Assembly: GCA_002068015.1 (NCBI GenBank)
Contig: MVRV01000189.1
Location: forward strand, 1-59,129
Origin: Smithella sp. PtaU1.Bin162
GTDB lineage: Bacteria; Desulfobacterota; Syntrophia; Syntrophales; Smithellaceae
DNA length: 59,129 nt
Direction of reading: 5' to 3'
Shown: positions 1 to 8,814 of the stretch, piece by piece
Layout: every line of letters starts with the position of its first letter
Position numbering within the stretch: the stretch's first letter is position 1
Program-made: the position numbers and the translations under genes
The notes under the pieces: model-generated
Seen by the model: the letters and a program-made list of their open reading frames with translations, nothing else
What the model was told of the DNA's origin: nothing
The model's database searches: none

Positions 1-1451
1 AAAAGAAACAGCCACAGCGGAGTTCCCCACACACGTGGGGATGAACCGAATGAAAATATTGCTTGGTGACGCATTAGAACGAGTTCCCCACACACGTGGG
101 GATGAACCGAAAATTTCGCTCAGAGCGATGGTGGGAAAGAAGAGTTCCCCACACACGTGGGGATGAACCGGCTTGTTTTTGTTTCTTTCCAGCCGTTATC
201 CTGAGTTCCCCACACACGTGGGGATGAACCGGTGATCAGATCGTCGAGACTGCCGACGATGACGAGTTCCCCACACACGTGGGGATGAACCGCGAACTCT
301 TTGGCAATCCGCGCGAGAGATCCAGAGTTCCCCACACACGTGGGGATGAACCGTTGACGATGAAATCGGTAAAGGAGTTTGGTGAGAGTTCCCCACACAC
401 GTGGGGATGAACCGTTCCGGGTTAACTTCGGAGGTGGTATCCTTTAGAGTTCCCCACACACGTGGGGATGAACCGACAAAGGCATCTTGAATCCCGGAAT
501 TCTCCGGGAGTTCCCCACACACGTGGGGATGAACCGAAATAAAAATTCCGAAATTGGAATTTAGCTAGGAGTTCCCCACACACGTGGGGATGAACCGAAG
601 GCTATACTGGGGCTTGTGTTACACCGGTGGAGTTCCCCACACACGTGGGGATGAACCGAGATATGGTAATAGCATCGACGAAGTTTTGGAGAGTTCCCCA
701 CACACGTGGGGATGAACCGATGGCGATGGTCAGTATATCTGGAATCCGGATGAGTTCCCCACACACGTGGGGATGAACCGGTGTACGGTTTGCGGGAAGA
801 TTGTCTAATTCAGAGTTCCCCACACACGTGGGGATGAACCGCCAGAAATGATTTTCATAATCTGTGTTGTTTAGAGTTCCCCACACACGTGGGGATGAAC
901 CGCCATTAACTTTAATTGTTTTAGGTATTTTCATGAGTTCCCCACACACGTGGGGATGAACCGTGCTTGCTCTGCTAAACCGGGACGCTGGCACGGAGTT
1001 CCCCACACACGTGGGGATGAACCGAACATTATCATCACGCCTATCGGCGCAACCTTGAGTTCCCCACACACGTGGGGATGAACCGATTAAAGGCGGCATC
1101 ACTGGCAGCCCCTTATGGAGTTCCCCACACACGTGGGGATGAACCGCAGGCCGGTGCTGGTAAGTTCGCGCCGGGGAGGAGTTCCCCACACACGTGGGGA
1201 TGAACCGCTGTTCAGGCTGTAATCCTTTGGCAAGGCCACGAGTTCCCCACACACGTGGGGATGAACCGGTATCCCGCCGCCTGCTCTGCGAGTCCCCATC
1301 GAGTTCCCCACACACGTGGGGATGAACCGGTATAGCAACGGTTTAATTCTTTTACACGCCTAAGTTCCCCACACACGTGGGGATGAACCGATTGCTCACA
1401 TGCTTGCGCGTCGCATCTCTGCAAGTTCCCCACACACTTGGAGATGAACCG
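1..1451 (+). CRISPR. Type I-E CRISPR array, leader-distal part
   Basis: There are 24 copies of a 29-bp repeat that begins GAGTTCCCC and ends GGGGATGAACCG. They start at 20, 81, 142 and so on every 61 bp up to 1423, so all 23 complete spacers are exactly 32 bp; bases 1-19 are the tail of another spacer. The repeat core folds as CCCCAC-ACAC-GTGGGG. Sequence and spacer length are those of type I-E (Cascade/Cas3) arrays. Repeats are identical except the last two: repeat 23 (1362) has A for G at its first base, and repeat 24 (1423-1451) has three substitutions. Such decay marks the trailer end, so the leader, the newest spacers and the cas genes should lie beyond the left edge. The transcript should read left to right. 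Confidence 0.98.
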
Positions 1452-1813
1452 CTGCTTATTATAACTATCGGTGTTCCTTACCATACAGCAGCAAGGGTAT
1501 TATTTAATTGACATAAAGAGTTGTTCTTTCTATATTAATTTTCATGGTAGCAATGTCTCATTGATAATGTGCGCGGCTATATTAACGGCTTTTCCTCGTG
1601 TACATGCTTCGGCATCCGTTGTTGGATTGCTGATAACGGCGGATGAGAAATGCATTAACGGGTATGCGGCAGATATGTGCTGCTTTAATGAGACCCAAAT
1701 TTCAGAAACGAAGTACATAACCTGAAGGTCACAAGCTGAAATTTGATGGTCGAATTATCCCCGAAGCGAAGCCTAAGCGGGATAAATTGTGGTCTATTTT
1801 GTGAAAAAAAATT
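1452..1813. other. Non-coding stretch between CRISPR array and HDOD gene
   Basis: I see no convincing gene here. An 84-codon open frame on the plus strand (1471-1725) has no clear ribosome binding site and no recognisable family. An imperfect hairpin pairs AATTATCCC at about 1753 with GGGATAAATT ending at 1788, shortly before the HDOD start. It has no T-run, so it is not a clear terminator; it could act in the 5' leader of the HDOD gene. Confidence 0.5.
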
Positions 1814-2659
1814 ATGAATTCCGATACGCTTGACTTAATCGAAGATATTGAGCGGACATTGTTCGAAAATTCTCTCATCGGATTTAATCCGGCGGTGCTG
1901 GCTGTTCTGGATAATGTTGAAATCGGCCAAAAAGAAATTGAGGATCTGAAAGTAGGACTCGGGCCGGATGTTTTCGATTACCTTTTTAACATAGCCAATT
2001 CCGCTTATCACGGCAGTGTGAAATTAGGTCCGGTGAGATATTTTTTTGAAGTGGTCAACCGTCTGGGGACGCAATACACAAAAACCCAGATACTGCTTTT
2101 TGCCATGAACCGCATTACCCGGAATGACCGGGAGGCAAAGATAATCTTTGCCAAAAATTTCGCCGCTTCCGTCGTCGGAAGATTTATGGCCCGCAGTTTC
2201 GGTTTTTCCCATGAGAGCGCAAGAAAGGTGGAACTGGCCTGCCTTATATCCGGTATTGGTGAGTTGATGATGACGGTTTACCGGAATCATTACCAGAGAG
2301 GCGGTCCGGTGATGTCGGACGAGTTCATTGAGAATAATCATTTATATCTCACCGGCCGGGTCATTCGCCGGTATACACTTCCCGAATATCTCCCGGAAAT
2401 GATAATGAACAATTACCTGAGCTTAGATCAGCTAACGATCGCTCTGCCGGGCGTTGTCAGGATGGCTATAGCTTTTGTGGACTGGTCTTTTCAGAAATTG
2501 GGCAACAGAATGGTGATCCGATCCAGCCACATGTCTCTGGATAATCGCTATTCGCCGTCGCTTGCAGCACTCATTGCCGATAAGTTTGCCTCTGCCGGTT
2601 TGAGCGACTATCTTATTGTGCTTGCCGATACCGAGCAGGTCAATGTCAATATCCTCTGA
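1814..2659 (+). CDS. HDOD domain protein
   Basis: A 281-residue cytosolic protein. Most of its length (about residues 20-220) resembles the HDOD domain, a helical relative of HD phosphohydrolases that lacks the metal-binding HD residues and is found in bacterial signalling and regulatory proteins. The segment with VFDYLFNIANSAYHG and the later helices containing CLISGIGELMMTVY fit the fold. It is a stand-alone HDOD protein with no EAL, GGDEF or REC domain. It is convergent with the MaoC gene (17 bp between stops). The ATG at 1814 lacks a strong Shine-Dalgarno sequence, so the start is less certain than the reading frame. Confidence 0.7.
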   Translation: MNSDTLDLIEDIERTLFENSLIGFNPAVLAVLDNVEIGQKEIEDLKVGLGPDVFDYLFNIANSAYHGSVKLGPVRYFFEVVNRLGTQYTKTQILLFAMNRITRNDREAKIIFAKNFAASVVGRFMARSFGFSHESARKVELACLISGIGELMMTVYRNHYQRGGPVMSDEFIENNHLYLTGRVIRRYTLPEYLPEMIMNNYLSLDQLTIALPGVVRMAIAFVDWSFQKLGNRMVIRSSHMSLDNRYSPSLAALIADKFASAGLSDYLIVLADTEQVNVNIL

Positions 2660-2676
2660 TAAGAATCGATTCCCGT

Positions 2677-3144
2677 TTACCCGATCCTGCGGGCGACGAT
2701 AATTGTGCCCCTTACGCTGAAGACGATTTCGCCTTTGAGGTTGGTCAGCTCTCCTTTGAGCTTCAAAAAGCCACGGTCTGCTTTGCTTGCCGAAGGTCTA
2801 AGCTCTAAAACGGTAAATTTTCCGGAAAGAGTGTCTCCGGGGCGCACCGGTCGGAGAAAGAGCACTTCATCCATGCCGGGTGATCCCATGCCTCTTACCT
2901 TGCTGATGAAAGCGTCGACCATCAGGCGCGAACAGATCGCTGCCGTGTGCCAGCCGCTGGCTATCAGCCCTCCCCAGAGCGGTCGAGCTTTTTCGTCGCT
3001 CAAATGAAAATCCTGAGGATCGTATTTACGGGCAAAATCAATAATTTCTTCCCGGGAAACGGTTGCCGGACCGCCTTCAAAAAGCCGTCCTTCCCGGATA
3101 TCCTCAAAATAAAGTTTTTCTTCGTTTTTTACTGCAGTGGTCAT
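2677..3144 (-). CDS. MaoC-like acyl-CoA dehydratase/hydratase
   Basis: A 155-residue hot-dog-fold protein of the MaoC/R-specific enoyl-CoA hydratase type. The stretch YFEDIREGRLFEGG near the N-terminus, followed by FARKYDPQDFHLSDEKA and GLIASGWHTAA (about residues 40-75), is the family signature; D46 and H51 in the DPQDFH segment are at the place of the catalytic Asp/His pair. The family hydrates trans-2-enoyl-CoA or related thioesters. With the acyl-CoA synthetase nearby (5.1-6.9 kb) it fits fatty- or aromatic-acid metabolism, but no operon links them and the substrate is unknown. Confidence 0.85.
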   Translation of the reverse strand: MTTAVKNEEKLYFEDIREGRLFEGGPATVSREEIIDFARKYDPQDFHLSDEKARPLWGGLIASGWHTAAICSRLMVDAFISKVRGMGSPGMDEVLFLRPVRPGDTLSGKFTVLELRPSASKADRGFLKLKGELTNLKGEIVFSVRGTIIVARRIG

Positions 3145-3293
3145 GATTTTTCCATCCTGAGTTATTAATTAATTAATGCCTGCCCGGCGTCCGAAAATAC
3201 CCTGCAGGCCAGGTATATTGAGGCGTGAGAGACTTGCTTCAATACGGGTCCGGTCATGTATCAGGATTGGAACTGTATTGCTTGTTTCGGCCG

Positions 3294-4979
3294 TCAGGTT
3301 GTTTTCCGATAATCAGAAGTTCCGTTGCCGGATACCATGACCTTATTGCTGCCCATATATTTTGCGCTGTAAAGGGCAAGATCGGCCGCCTGAAGGACTG
3401 CCTCTCCCGTAGGACCATGCTCCGGAAATATGGCGACACCGGCGGAGGTGGTAATTTGATCAAGAGTCCGGTCGTTGTAATAAACCTTCATTTGTTGCAC
3501 TTTCTGCCGTAATGTCTCCGCGCGATTTCTTGTGACGTCAAGAGATGCTCCCGGCAGGATCAGGGTAAATTCTTCTCCGCCGTAACGGCAGGCCACATCT
3601 TCTTTGCGAACATTATTTTGCAGGAATTGTCCCAGTTCATGAAGTACAAGATCGCCGGCGCCATGACCGTATGTATTATTAAAATCGCGAAAGCGGTCCA
3701 GATCAAGCATGATAATGCCCAGGGGTGTTTTATGGCGCTGGGCGCGATAGATTTCTCTTTTCAGAGTTTCTTCCAGATAGCGGCGGTTAAAAAGCCCGGT
3801 CAACGGGTCACGGTAGGCCTGCTGCCGCAAAGATATTTGCAGTTTGATATTCGAAAGAGCCAGCGACAGATAGTGGGCCAGTGTTAAAGCCTGCTGCTGT
3901 GTATCCGGCCCGAATTCCGGCGAGGAGTCTTCATATGCCGATCTGGCGGAAGATGATACCGGAGGTTTCTGCAAATACAGCATTCCCAGTATTTCCCTCT
4001 GCGCCAGAAGCGGAACACACAGGCAATCACTTTCCGCGGCGCCGGTAAGATGTGTACAGGATATGTCCGTAGCGGAAGCAGGTGTTACATGCATTTCCTT
4101 CTTTTGGAGTGCCAGGCAGTCTTCCGGAGAAAACACTTTTTTCCCTCTTATTGCTTTCCCCCAGGATGTTACAGCCTCCAGCAAATTATTGCCGGGATGC
4201 ATTATAAACAGGGCTCCCGGTATCCGGGGGATTATTTTCTGCGTGAACTGGTTTATAACAGGGTATGCTTCCTCCAGAGAGTTGCACATCTGAAGATGCT
4301 CCGACATCTGATTAAAAAGGGATACGCGGTGATGGCGGAGACCGTATTCGTAGACCATGGAGTGAAGTTTAAAATTAGCGTTTTCCAGCGCATCTTCCAC
4401 CCGCCTGCGTTCCGCTATTTCATGCTGCAGTTCTTCGTTGACGTTTTTCAGTTCCGCGGTACGCCGGTCAACTGTTTCTTCCAGCAGGCTTTTGTGATTT
4501 TTCAGCTCTGCTTCGGCCTGCCTGCGCTCGGTGATTTCCTGCTGCAGCCGGATATTTTGTTTCGCCAGTTGTTTTTGCAGACGATTCAAGTCAATGTGGG
4601 TTGCAACGCGGGCAAGAACTTCCGCCATATGAAAGGGTTTGGCAATAAAGTCGATACCTCCTGCTTTAAAGCCTTTGACTTTGTCGGAAGCGTCACCGAG
4701 GCCGCTGATGAAAATTACGGGAATATCGCGGTCCCGTTCAGTGGATTTCAAGTGACGGCAGAATTCGTAGCCGTCCATATCCGGCATTTTTACATCGAGC
4801 AGGATTAAATCCGGAGTGTTGCCGGCAAGGGCAGCGAGCGCCGCCGGTTTGTTCCCGGCTGCGCATACCGAATAATTATTATTTCTAAGAATATCGGACA
4901 GCATGGTGAGATATTCCGGAGAATCGTCAATAATCAGAACTAAAGGTAAATTGTCCGGTTGTTTATCATGCAGGCTCAT
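3294..4979 (-). CDS. Response regulator with GAF and GGDEF domains (diguanylate cyclase)
   Basis: A 561-residue protein. Residues 1-130 form a receiver domain: acidic pocket DD near 18-19, phospho-acceptor Asp62 in LLDVKMPD, and Lys in FIAKPF. Residues about 130-205 are coiled coil with two ITERRQAE/IAERRRVE-type heptad stretches, then a GAF-like region (about 220-380) and a GGDEF domain (about 390-550). The active-site loop is GGEEF, and RKED lies five residues before it, which matches the RxxD product-inhibition site. It should therefore be an active, feedback-inhibited cyclase making cyclic di-GMP, switched by phosphorylation from an unlinked kinase. No EAL or HD-GYP domain is present. It stands alone on the minus strand. 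Confidence 0.93.
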   Translation of the reverse strand: MSLHDKQPDNLPLVLIIDDSPEYLTMLSDILRNNNYSVCAAGNKPAALAALAGNTPDLILLDVKMPDMDGYEFCRHLKSTERDRDIPVIFISGLGDASDKVKGFKAGGIDFIAKPFHMAEVLARVATHIDLNRLQKQLAKQNIRLQQEITERRQAEAELKNHKSLLEETVDRRTAELKNVNEELQHEIAERRRVEDALENANFKLHSMVYEYGLRHHRVSLFNQMSEHLQMCNSLEEAYPVINQFTQKIIPRIPGALFIMHPGNNLLEAVTSWGKAIRGKKVFSPEDCLALQKKEMHVTPASATDISCTHLTGAAESDCLCVPLLAQREILGMLYLQKPPVSSSARSAYEDSSPEFGPDTQQQALTLAHYLSLALSNIKLQISLRQQAYRDPLTGLFNRRYLEETLKREIYRAQRHKTPLGIIMLDLDRFRDFNNTYGHGAGDLVLHELGQFLQNNVRKEDVACRYGGEEFTLILPGASLDVTRNRAETLRQKVQQMKVYYNDRTLDQITTSAGVAIFPEHGPTGEAVLQAADLALYSAKYMGSNKVMVSGNGTSDYRKTT

Positions 4980-5090
4980 TTTTTTTAGTTCCTTTAGCGG
5001 ATAGGGTTTTCCCCTTTATTACAATTCATGCTGAAGAGCAATAAAAAACATCGTTTTCCGGAAGCGCGTGTAAAAATAAACCGGAAAGAT

Positions 5091-6893
5091 TTATTCCGCC
5101 TCCGTGTTGTAAAGTCCGGCAAGAATATCTTTATATCTTTCGACGACAAAACGCCTTTTTAGTTTCATGGTTTGGGTGAGCATCCCGTTGTCCACAGTGA
5201 AATCTTCATCCAGGAAGGCGATTTTCTGCGGTATTTCATAACCGCCGAATTTGTTCTTCAGATGATTGGCGATTTCCAGTGTTATCAGCTTTTTTACCGT
5301 ATTGTTGGTAAGGAGATCAGGCAGCGTTACCGAGAGGCTTACCGCATGACCCAGCTTCTCCATGGCCGGTATATTGGGGACGATAAGCGCTATGTTGAAG
5401 GGCTTGTTGTCGCCGTAAACCATAACATTGGTAATGTAAGGAAGCAGTTTGATTTCTTCTTCCAGGCTGGCCGGAAAAACATATTTGCCGTTTGTTAATT
5501 TGTATTCTTCCTTAAAACGGCCGGTAATATAGAGAAAGCCGTCTTTATCCAGCTTTCCGCGGTCTCCGCTGCGGATACCGCCGTCCGGAGTCATTATTTC
5601 CGCCGTTTTTTCCGGTTTGTTATGATACCCCTGCATGACATTCGGTCCGTAAATTATGATCTCGCCTTCCTCACTGCCGTCGGTTACTTGTGTTTTATCG
5701 ATAACAATGTCTATGTTTTCCAGCGCTTTGCCCACCGAACCGGGGCGATAGCGGGTCGAATGACTCATGGTAACGGCCGGGCTTGTTTCCGTCATTCCGT
5801 AGCAGTCATACACAGGGATTCCCACGGCAAAAAAGAATTCGGCTATTTCCGGGTTCATTTTGGCGCTGGCGGTGAGGGCTCCGGCAAGCCTGCCGCCGAA
5901 TTTTGACCGTATTTTTTCGAGGACTATCTTATCGAGCAGGATATATTTTAAACTCGTTTTACCGGTTCTGTGTTTGGCAAGGGCCGCTTCCATGGCCATA
6001 CGGAAAAGTTTGAGTTTTACACCGCCTTCTTCCTGAACGGTTGTCATGATCTTTTCGTGGATTTTGTGAAATACACGGGGAACGGAAATCAGGTAGGTGG
6101 GTTTCGCCTTGGCCATATCTTCCGCGAGTGTTTCCAGCGTGTCCATGAAGGCGATGGCACCGCCGAACTGTATCCAGTTGTTCAATTCGGCGGAGAATCC
6201 GTAACTGTGAGCCCAGGGCAGGTGGGAAAAGGATACCGAATTCTCGTCGAGCTCGCGAAAAAGCCGCCAGCCGGACCGGCTGCAGCTTGTGCAGTTCCCG
6301 TGAGAAAGAAGTGTTCCTTTGGGGTCGCCCGTTGTTCCGCTGGTGTAAATAAGCACGGCGACGTCATGGGCGGAAGGGTGGATTGCCGGCACCGGATTTT
6401 TCCCGCCTTTTCTTTCCATATCCGCAAGGCTTTTTTCTCCGTTTTCTTCAAGCAGAATAACATGCTCAAGCGACGGAATATCGTGCGGGAGGTTTTTTAT
6501 TTTTTCGTAAATATCTTTTGCTGACACGAAGAGGACCTTGATTCCGGCATCACGAATTATATATTGCCAGACGGAGACAAGTTCTTTTTCATACATGGGC
6601 ACAAAGCGTGCACCCAAGCCGTATGTAGCAAAAGCGCAAACCACCCATTCTTCACGGTTCCCGGCAATGATTCCCACGGAGTCGTTTTTCCCGACGCCCA
6701 GTGCGGCCAGTCCCGCCCGGACTGCGTTCACGCGCTTGCCTGTTTCCCCATAGGTTACCCATTCATAAACGCCGGATTTATTCTTTGTGCCCAGAAATTT
6801 GTTGCCGGGAAATTTTTCTACCGCGTTTTCGAATAATTCAACAAGATTATCCGGTTTTTCGTATGTTCCGTTCCACGAGCGCTGCCAAGCCAT
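5091..6893 (-). CDS. Long-chain fatty acid-CoA ligase (AMP-forming)
   Basis: A 600-residue adenylate-forming enzyme of the FadD/Faa type, which activates fatty acids to acyl-CoA with ATP through an acyl-AMP. The P-loop-like motif LIYTSGTTGDPKG lies near residue 180, the A5-type motif YGMTETSP near 370, and ITGRFKEEYKLTNGKYVFP is the C-terminal hinge region in which eukaryotic-like long-chain ligases carry GRxKE. Length is typical. A Shine-Dalgarno sequence (AAGGAGG) lies just before the ATG at 6893. It starts or enters fatty-acid oxidation, as expected of a syntroph. The neighbours on either side are not related by pathway. Confidence 0.92.
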   Translation of the reverse strand: MAWQRSWNGTYEKPDNLVELFENAVEKFPGNKFLGTKNKSGVYEWVTYGETGKRVNAVRAGLAALGVGKNDSVGIIAGNREEWVVCAFATYGLGARFVPMYEKELVSVWQYIIRDAGIKVLFVSAKDIYEKIKNLPHDIPSLEHVILLEENGEKSLADMERKGGKNPVPAIHPSAHDVAVLIYTSGTTGDPKGTLLSHGNCTSCSRSGWRLFRELDENSVSFSHLPWAHSYGFSAELNNWIQFGGAIAFMDTLETLAEDMAKAKPTYLISVPRVFHKIHEKIMTTVQEEGGVKLKLFRMAMEAALAKHRTGKTSLKYILLDKIVLEKIRSKFGGRLAGALTASAKMNPEIAEFFFAVGIPVYDCYGMTETSPAVTMSHSTRYRPGSVGKALENIDIVIDKTQVTDGSEEGEIIIYGPNVMQGYHNKPEKTAEIMTPDGGIRSGDRGKLDKDGFLYITGRFKEEYKLTNGKYVFPASLEEEIKLLPYITNVMVYGDNKPFNIALIVPNIPAMEKLGHAVSLSVTLPDLLTNNTVKKLITLEIANHLKNKFGGYEIPQKIAFLDEDFTVDNGMLTQTMKLKRRFVVERYKDILAGLYNTEAE

Positions 6894-6936
6894 TTTTTCC
6901 TCCTTAAATTTTCTGCGGTTTTATATTCGAACTTAT

Positions 6937-8571
6937 CTATATCCGTTTCAATGCACGGCCGCCTTTTTTCCCGGTTATTTCTCCCTTTTCCAGAGACAAG
7001 ATGCCATTGACGATCAGATATTCCACTCCTGCGGCATATTGCTCCGGTTGCAGGAAAGTAGCCTTGTCTTTGATTTTTTTCAAATCAATAACCGCGATGT
7101 CGGCAAAGAAACCTACGGCAATTTGTCCGCGTCCCCGGAGCTTGAATTTCTCTGCAGGCAGCGCGGTCATGGAACGGATGGCATCGTTGAAATGAACAAT
7201 TTTGTCTTCGAGAGCGTATTTGCGCAATTTACGGGGAAAAGTCCCCCAGTAACCGGGATGGGGAAAGACGCCGCCGGGAGTGTAAGCTATTCCCTCCGCC
7301 GCCGTGAAGATGAAGGGAGACGGCATGATCTTTTTGGCAAAATGATCGTTTACTGCAAAGACAGACGCGAGCGGCTGCGGGCTGGTGAGAGCCATTTCCA
7401 GGAAACAATGAGCGGGAGATTTGCCTTTTATTACGGCAATCTGCCGGATGGTTTTTCCCAAGTAAAATTTATCGGCGGGCGAGGAGACGATTAAAAACTT
7501 TTCCGGTTCCGTAAAGGTAAAAAGCTTGTCAATCGCTTGCAGAAGGGAATTCTTACCTTCTGCGGTTGTATATTCTTTTTTAATTTCATAATTGCCGGTA
7601 ACATATTCGGGAGGCAGAAAACCGGTCAGTACATCCACCTCCGCATCGTAAGGAGACTGATCGGCGGTGATGTCGATTCCTTCCTGGCGGGCGGAGCTGA
7701 TAATTGCGCTGATCCGCCCGGAATTGACATTTTTCCATGGCGCTGTAAGTTTTAGTGCGGAAATCTCGAGTGGTGCCTGGGACAGCCTTGCTATTTCCAC
7801 AACTTCCTGCAAAGAAGCGACGAAAGCAGGATTTCCCGATGCATCGCGCCTGCCGGAGGTGTTGCGCAACTTCAGAGAAATAATGCCGCCGTAAGGTTTG
7901 ATGCTCGCGGCGATATCGGCAAGTTCTTCTCTGGTCAGGAGTTTATCCGGGTTACGGGAAAGGTCAAAAGAAATGCCGACAGCCCCGTTATCCAGTTCTT
8001 TGAGTAACCGCTTTTTCAGGATGTTGTGCTCATTTTCTTCCAGGGGCTTGGACTCTCTGTTGGTGAAAATCTCATTGCGGATTGCTCCGGCGGGAGCAAG
8101 GTGGCAGACGTTCACGCCGAATTGCAGTGATTCGCTCCAGTCCAGCCATTTTGCCGTATTGGTATAGCCCCTGCCGTCATTGCCTGTTACTATGGATGTT
8201 ACTCCCTGGTAAAGATAATTGTGGTTGCCGTTGATGCTTGATTTTATATACGCAAGAATTCGCCAGATGCCCTTTTCCTGGAGAATAAGATCAGTCGAGG
8301 AATGAACATCGATAAAACCGGGAGTGACGATTAATCCGGCGGCTGGGATTGTTTTTGCCGCCTTTCCTGTAAAATTACCGACGGCGGCGATCTTGTCGCC
8401 TTTGATGCCGATATCCGCAATCCGCGGTTTGCCGGATGTTCCGTCATAAACCCGGCCGCCTTTGATGATCAGATCAAATGATGTTTCCGGGGAAGCTTGA
8501 AAACAACCCGAAAAGACGGCGGCGGTAACTATAAGAAGAAGGGAAAGCACGGCGGCAGAGGTTTTTTTCAT
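6937..8571 (-). CDS. Amidohydrolase (D-aminoacylase-like) lipoprotein, catalytic residues eroded
   Basis: A 544-residue protein starting at the ATG at 8571, which has GGGAGGTAG upstream. The longer open frame to 8751 lacks such a site and would bury the signal peptide. The N-terminus MKKTSAAVLSLLLIV ending in SGC is a lipoprotein signal. The rest matches the N-acyl-D-amino-acid deacylase family (FDLIIKGGRVYDGTSG, VTPGFIDVH, WGTFPRKLRKY, ADIAVIDL). Several metal positions seem lost: the family HxH is HSS, the Cys in the usual GNCG is Asp (GNDG), SHxK reads SALK, and the usual SDG reads AEG. It may be a non-catalytic or substrate-shifted relative anchored to a membrane. It follows ettA and the zinc-ribbon gene. 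Confidence 0.8.
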   Translation of the reverse strand: MKKTSAAVLSLLLIVTAAVFSGCFQASPETSFDLIIKGGRVYDGTSGKPRIADIGIKGDKIAAVGNFTGKAAKTIPAAGLIVTPGFIDVHSSTDLILQEKGIWRILAYIKSSINGNHNYLYQGVTSIVTGNDGRGYTNTAKWLDWSESLQFGVNVCHLAPAGAIRNEIFTNRESKPLEENEHNILKKRLLKELDNGAVGISFDLSRNPDKLLTREELADIAASIKPYGGIISLKLRNTSGRRDASGNPAFVASLQEVVEIARLSQAPLEISALKLTAPWKNVNSGRISAIISSARQEGIDITADQSPYDAEVDVLTGFLPPEYVTGNYEIKKEYTTAEGKNSLLQAIDKLFTFTEPEKFLIVSSPADKFYLGKTIRQIAVIKGKSPAHCFLEMALTSPQPLASVFAVNDHFAKKIMPSPFIFTAAEGIAYTPGGVFPHPGYWGTFPRKLRKYALEDKIVHFNDAIRSMTALPAEKFKLRGRGQIAVGFFADIAVIDLKKIKDKATFLQPEQYAAGVEYLIVNGILSLEKGEITGKKGGRALKRI

Positions 8572-8612
8572 TCTGACTACCTCCCTGATCCGGTCTCCAA
8601 CAAGGAACCGGT

Positions 8613-8798
8613 TTAAGGTTCGAAAGGTTTTTTGTTTGTTACTCTTTCGTAAGCTGCACAATAGGGGCAGGAAAGCAAAGGCTCGATATTTTTTACAAAC
8701 CAGTAGGCCGGTCCCTTTTGATTTTTGCGGGCGCGACTGCAAACAGGGCATGTCCTGCAGCGTTGGGCCTTGAGTTCATCAGCGGAAAATTCAGCCAT
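8613..8798 (-). CDS. Small zinc-ribbon-like protein
   Basis: A 61-residue protein with Cys14, Cys17 and Cys20 (CRTCPVC) and Cys44/Cys47 (SCPYC). Two CxxC knuckles about 24 residues apart fit a one-zinc ribbon. It begins 16 bp after the ettA stop and ends 41 bp before the lipoprotein start, so it probably sits in one transcript with both. Its length, the conserved-looking cysteines and tight spacing argue for a real gene. Function unknown; a link to ribosomes is suggested only by its place beside ettA. Confidence 0.7.
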   Translation of the reverse strand: MAEFSADELKAQRCRTCPVCSRARKNQKGPAYWFVKNIEPLLSCPYCAAYERVTNKKPFEP

Positions 8799-8814
8799 TC
8801 GGGAAATCCTTCCA

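Noticed and set aside
120-1484. Several minus-strand open frames across the CRISPR array with a repeating SSPRVWGT/FIPTCVGNS pattern.
   Set aside because: They are translations of the repeat and spacers. A 61-bp period shifts frame, so the repeats give the same motifs in turn. No promoter or ribosome binding site.
1471-1725. 84-residue plus-strand open frame after the array.
   Set aside because: No ribosome binding site, no recognisable motif and odd composition; likely chance.
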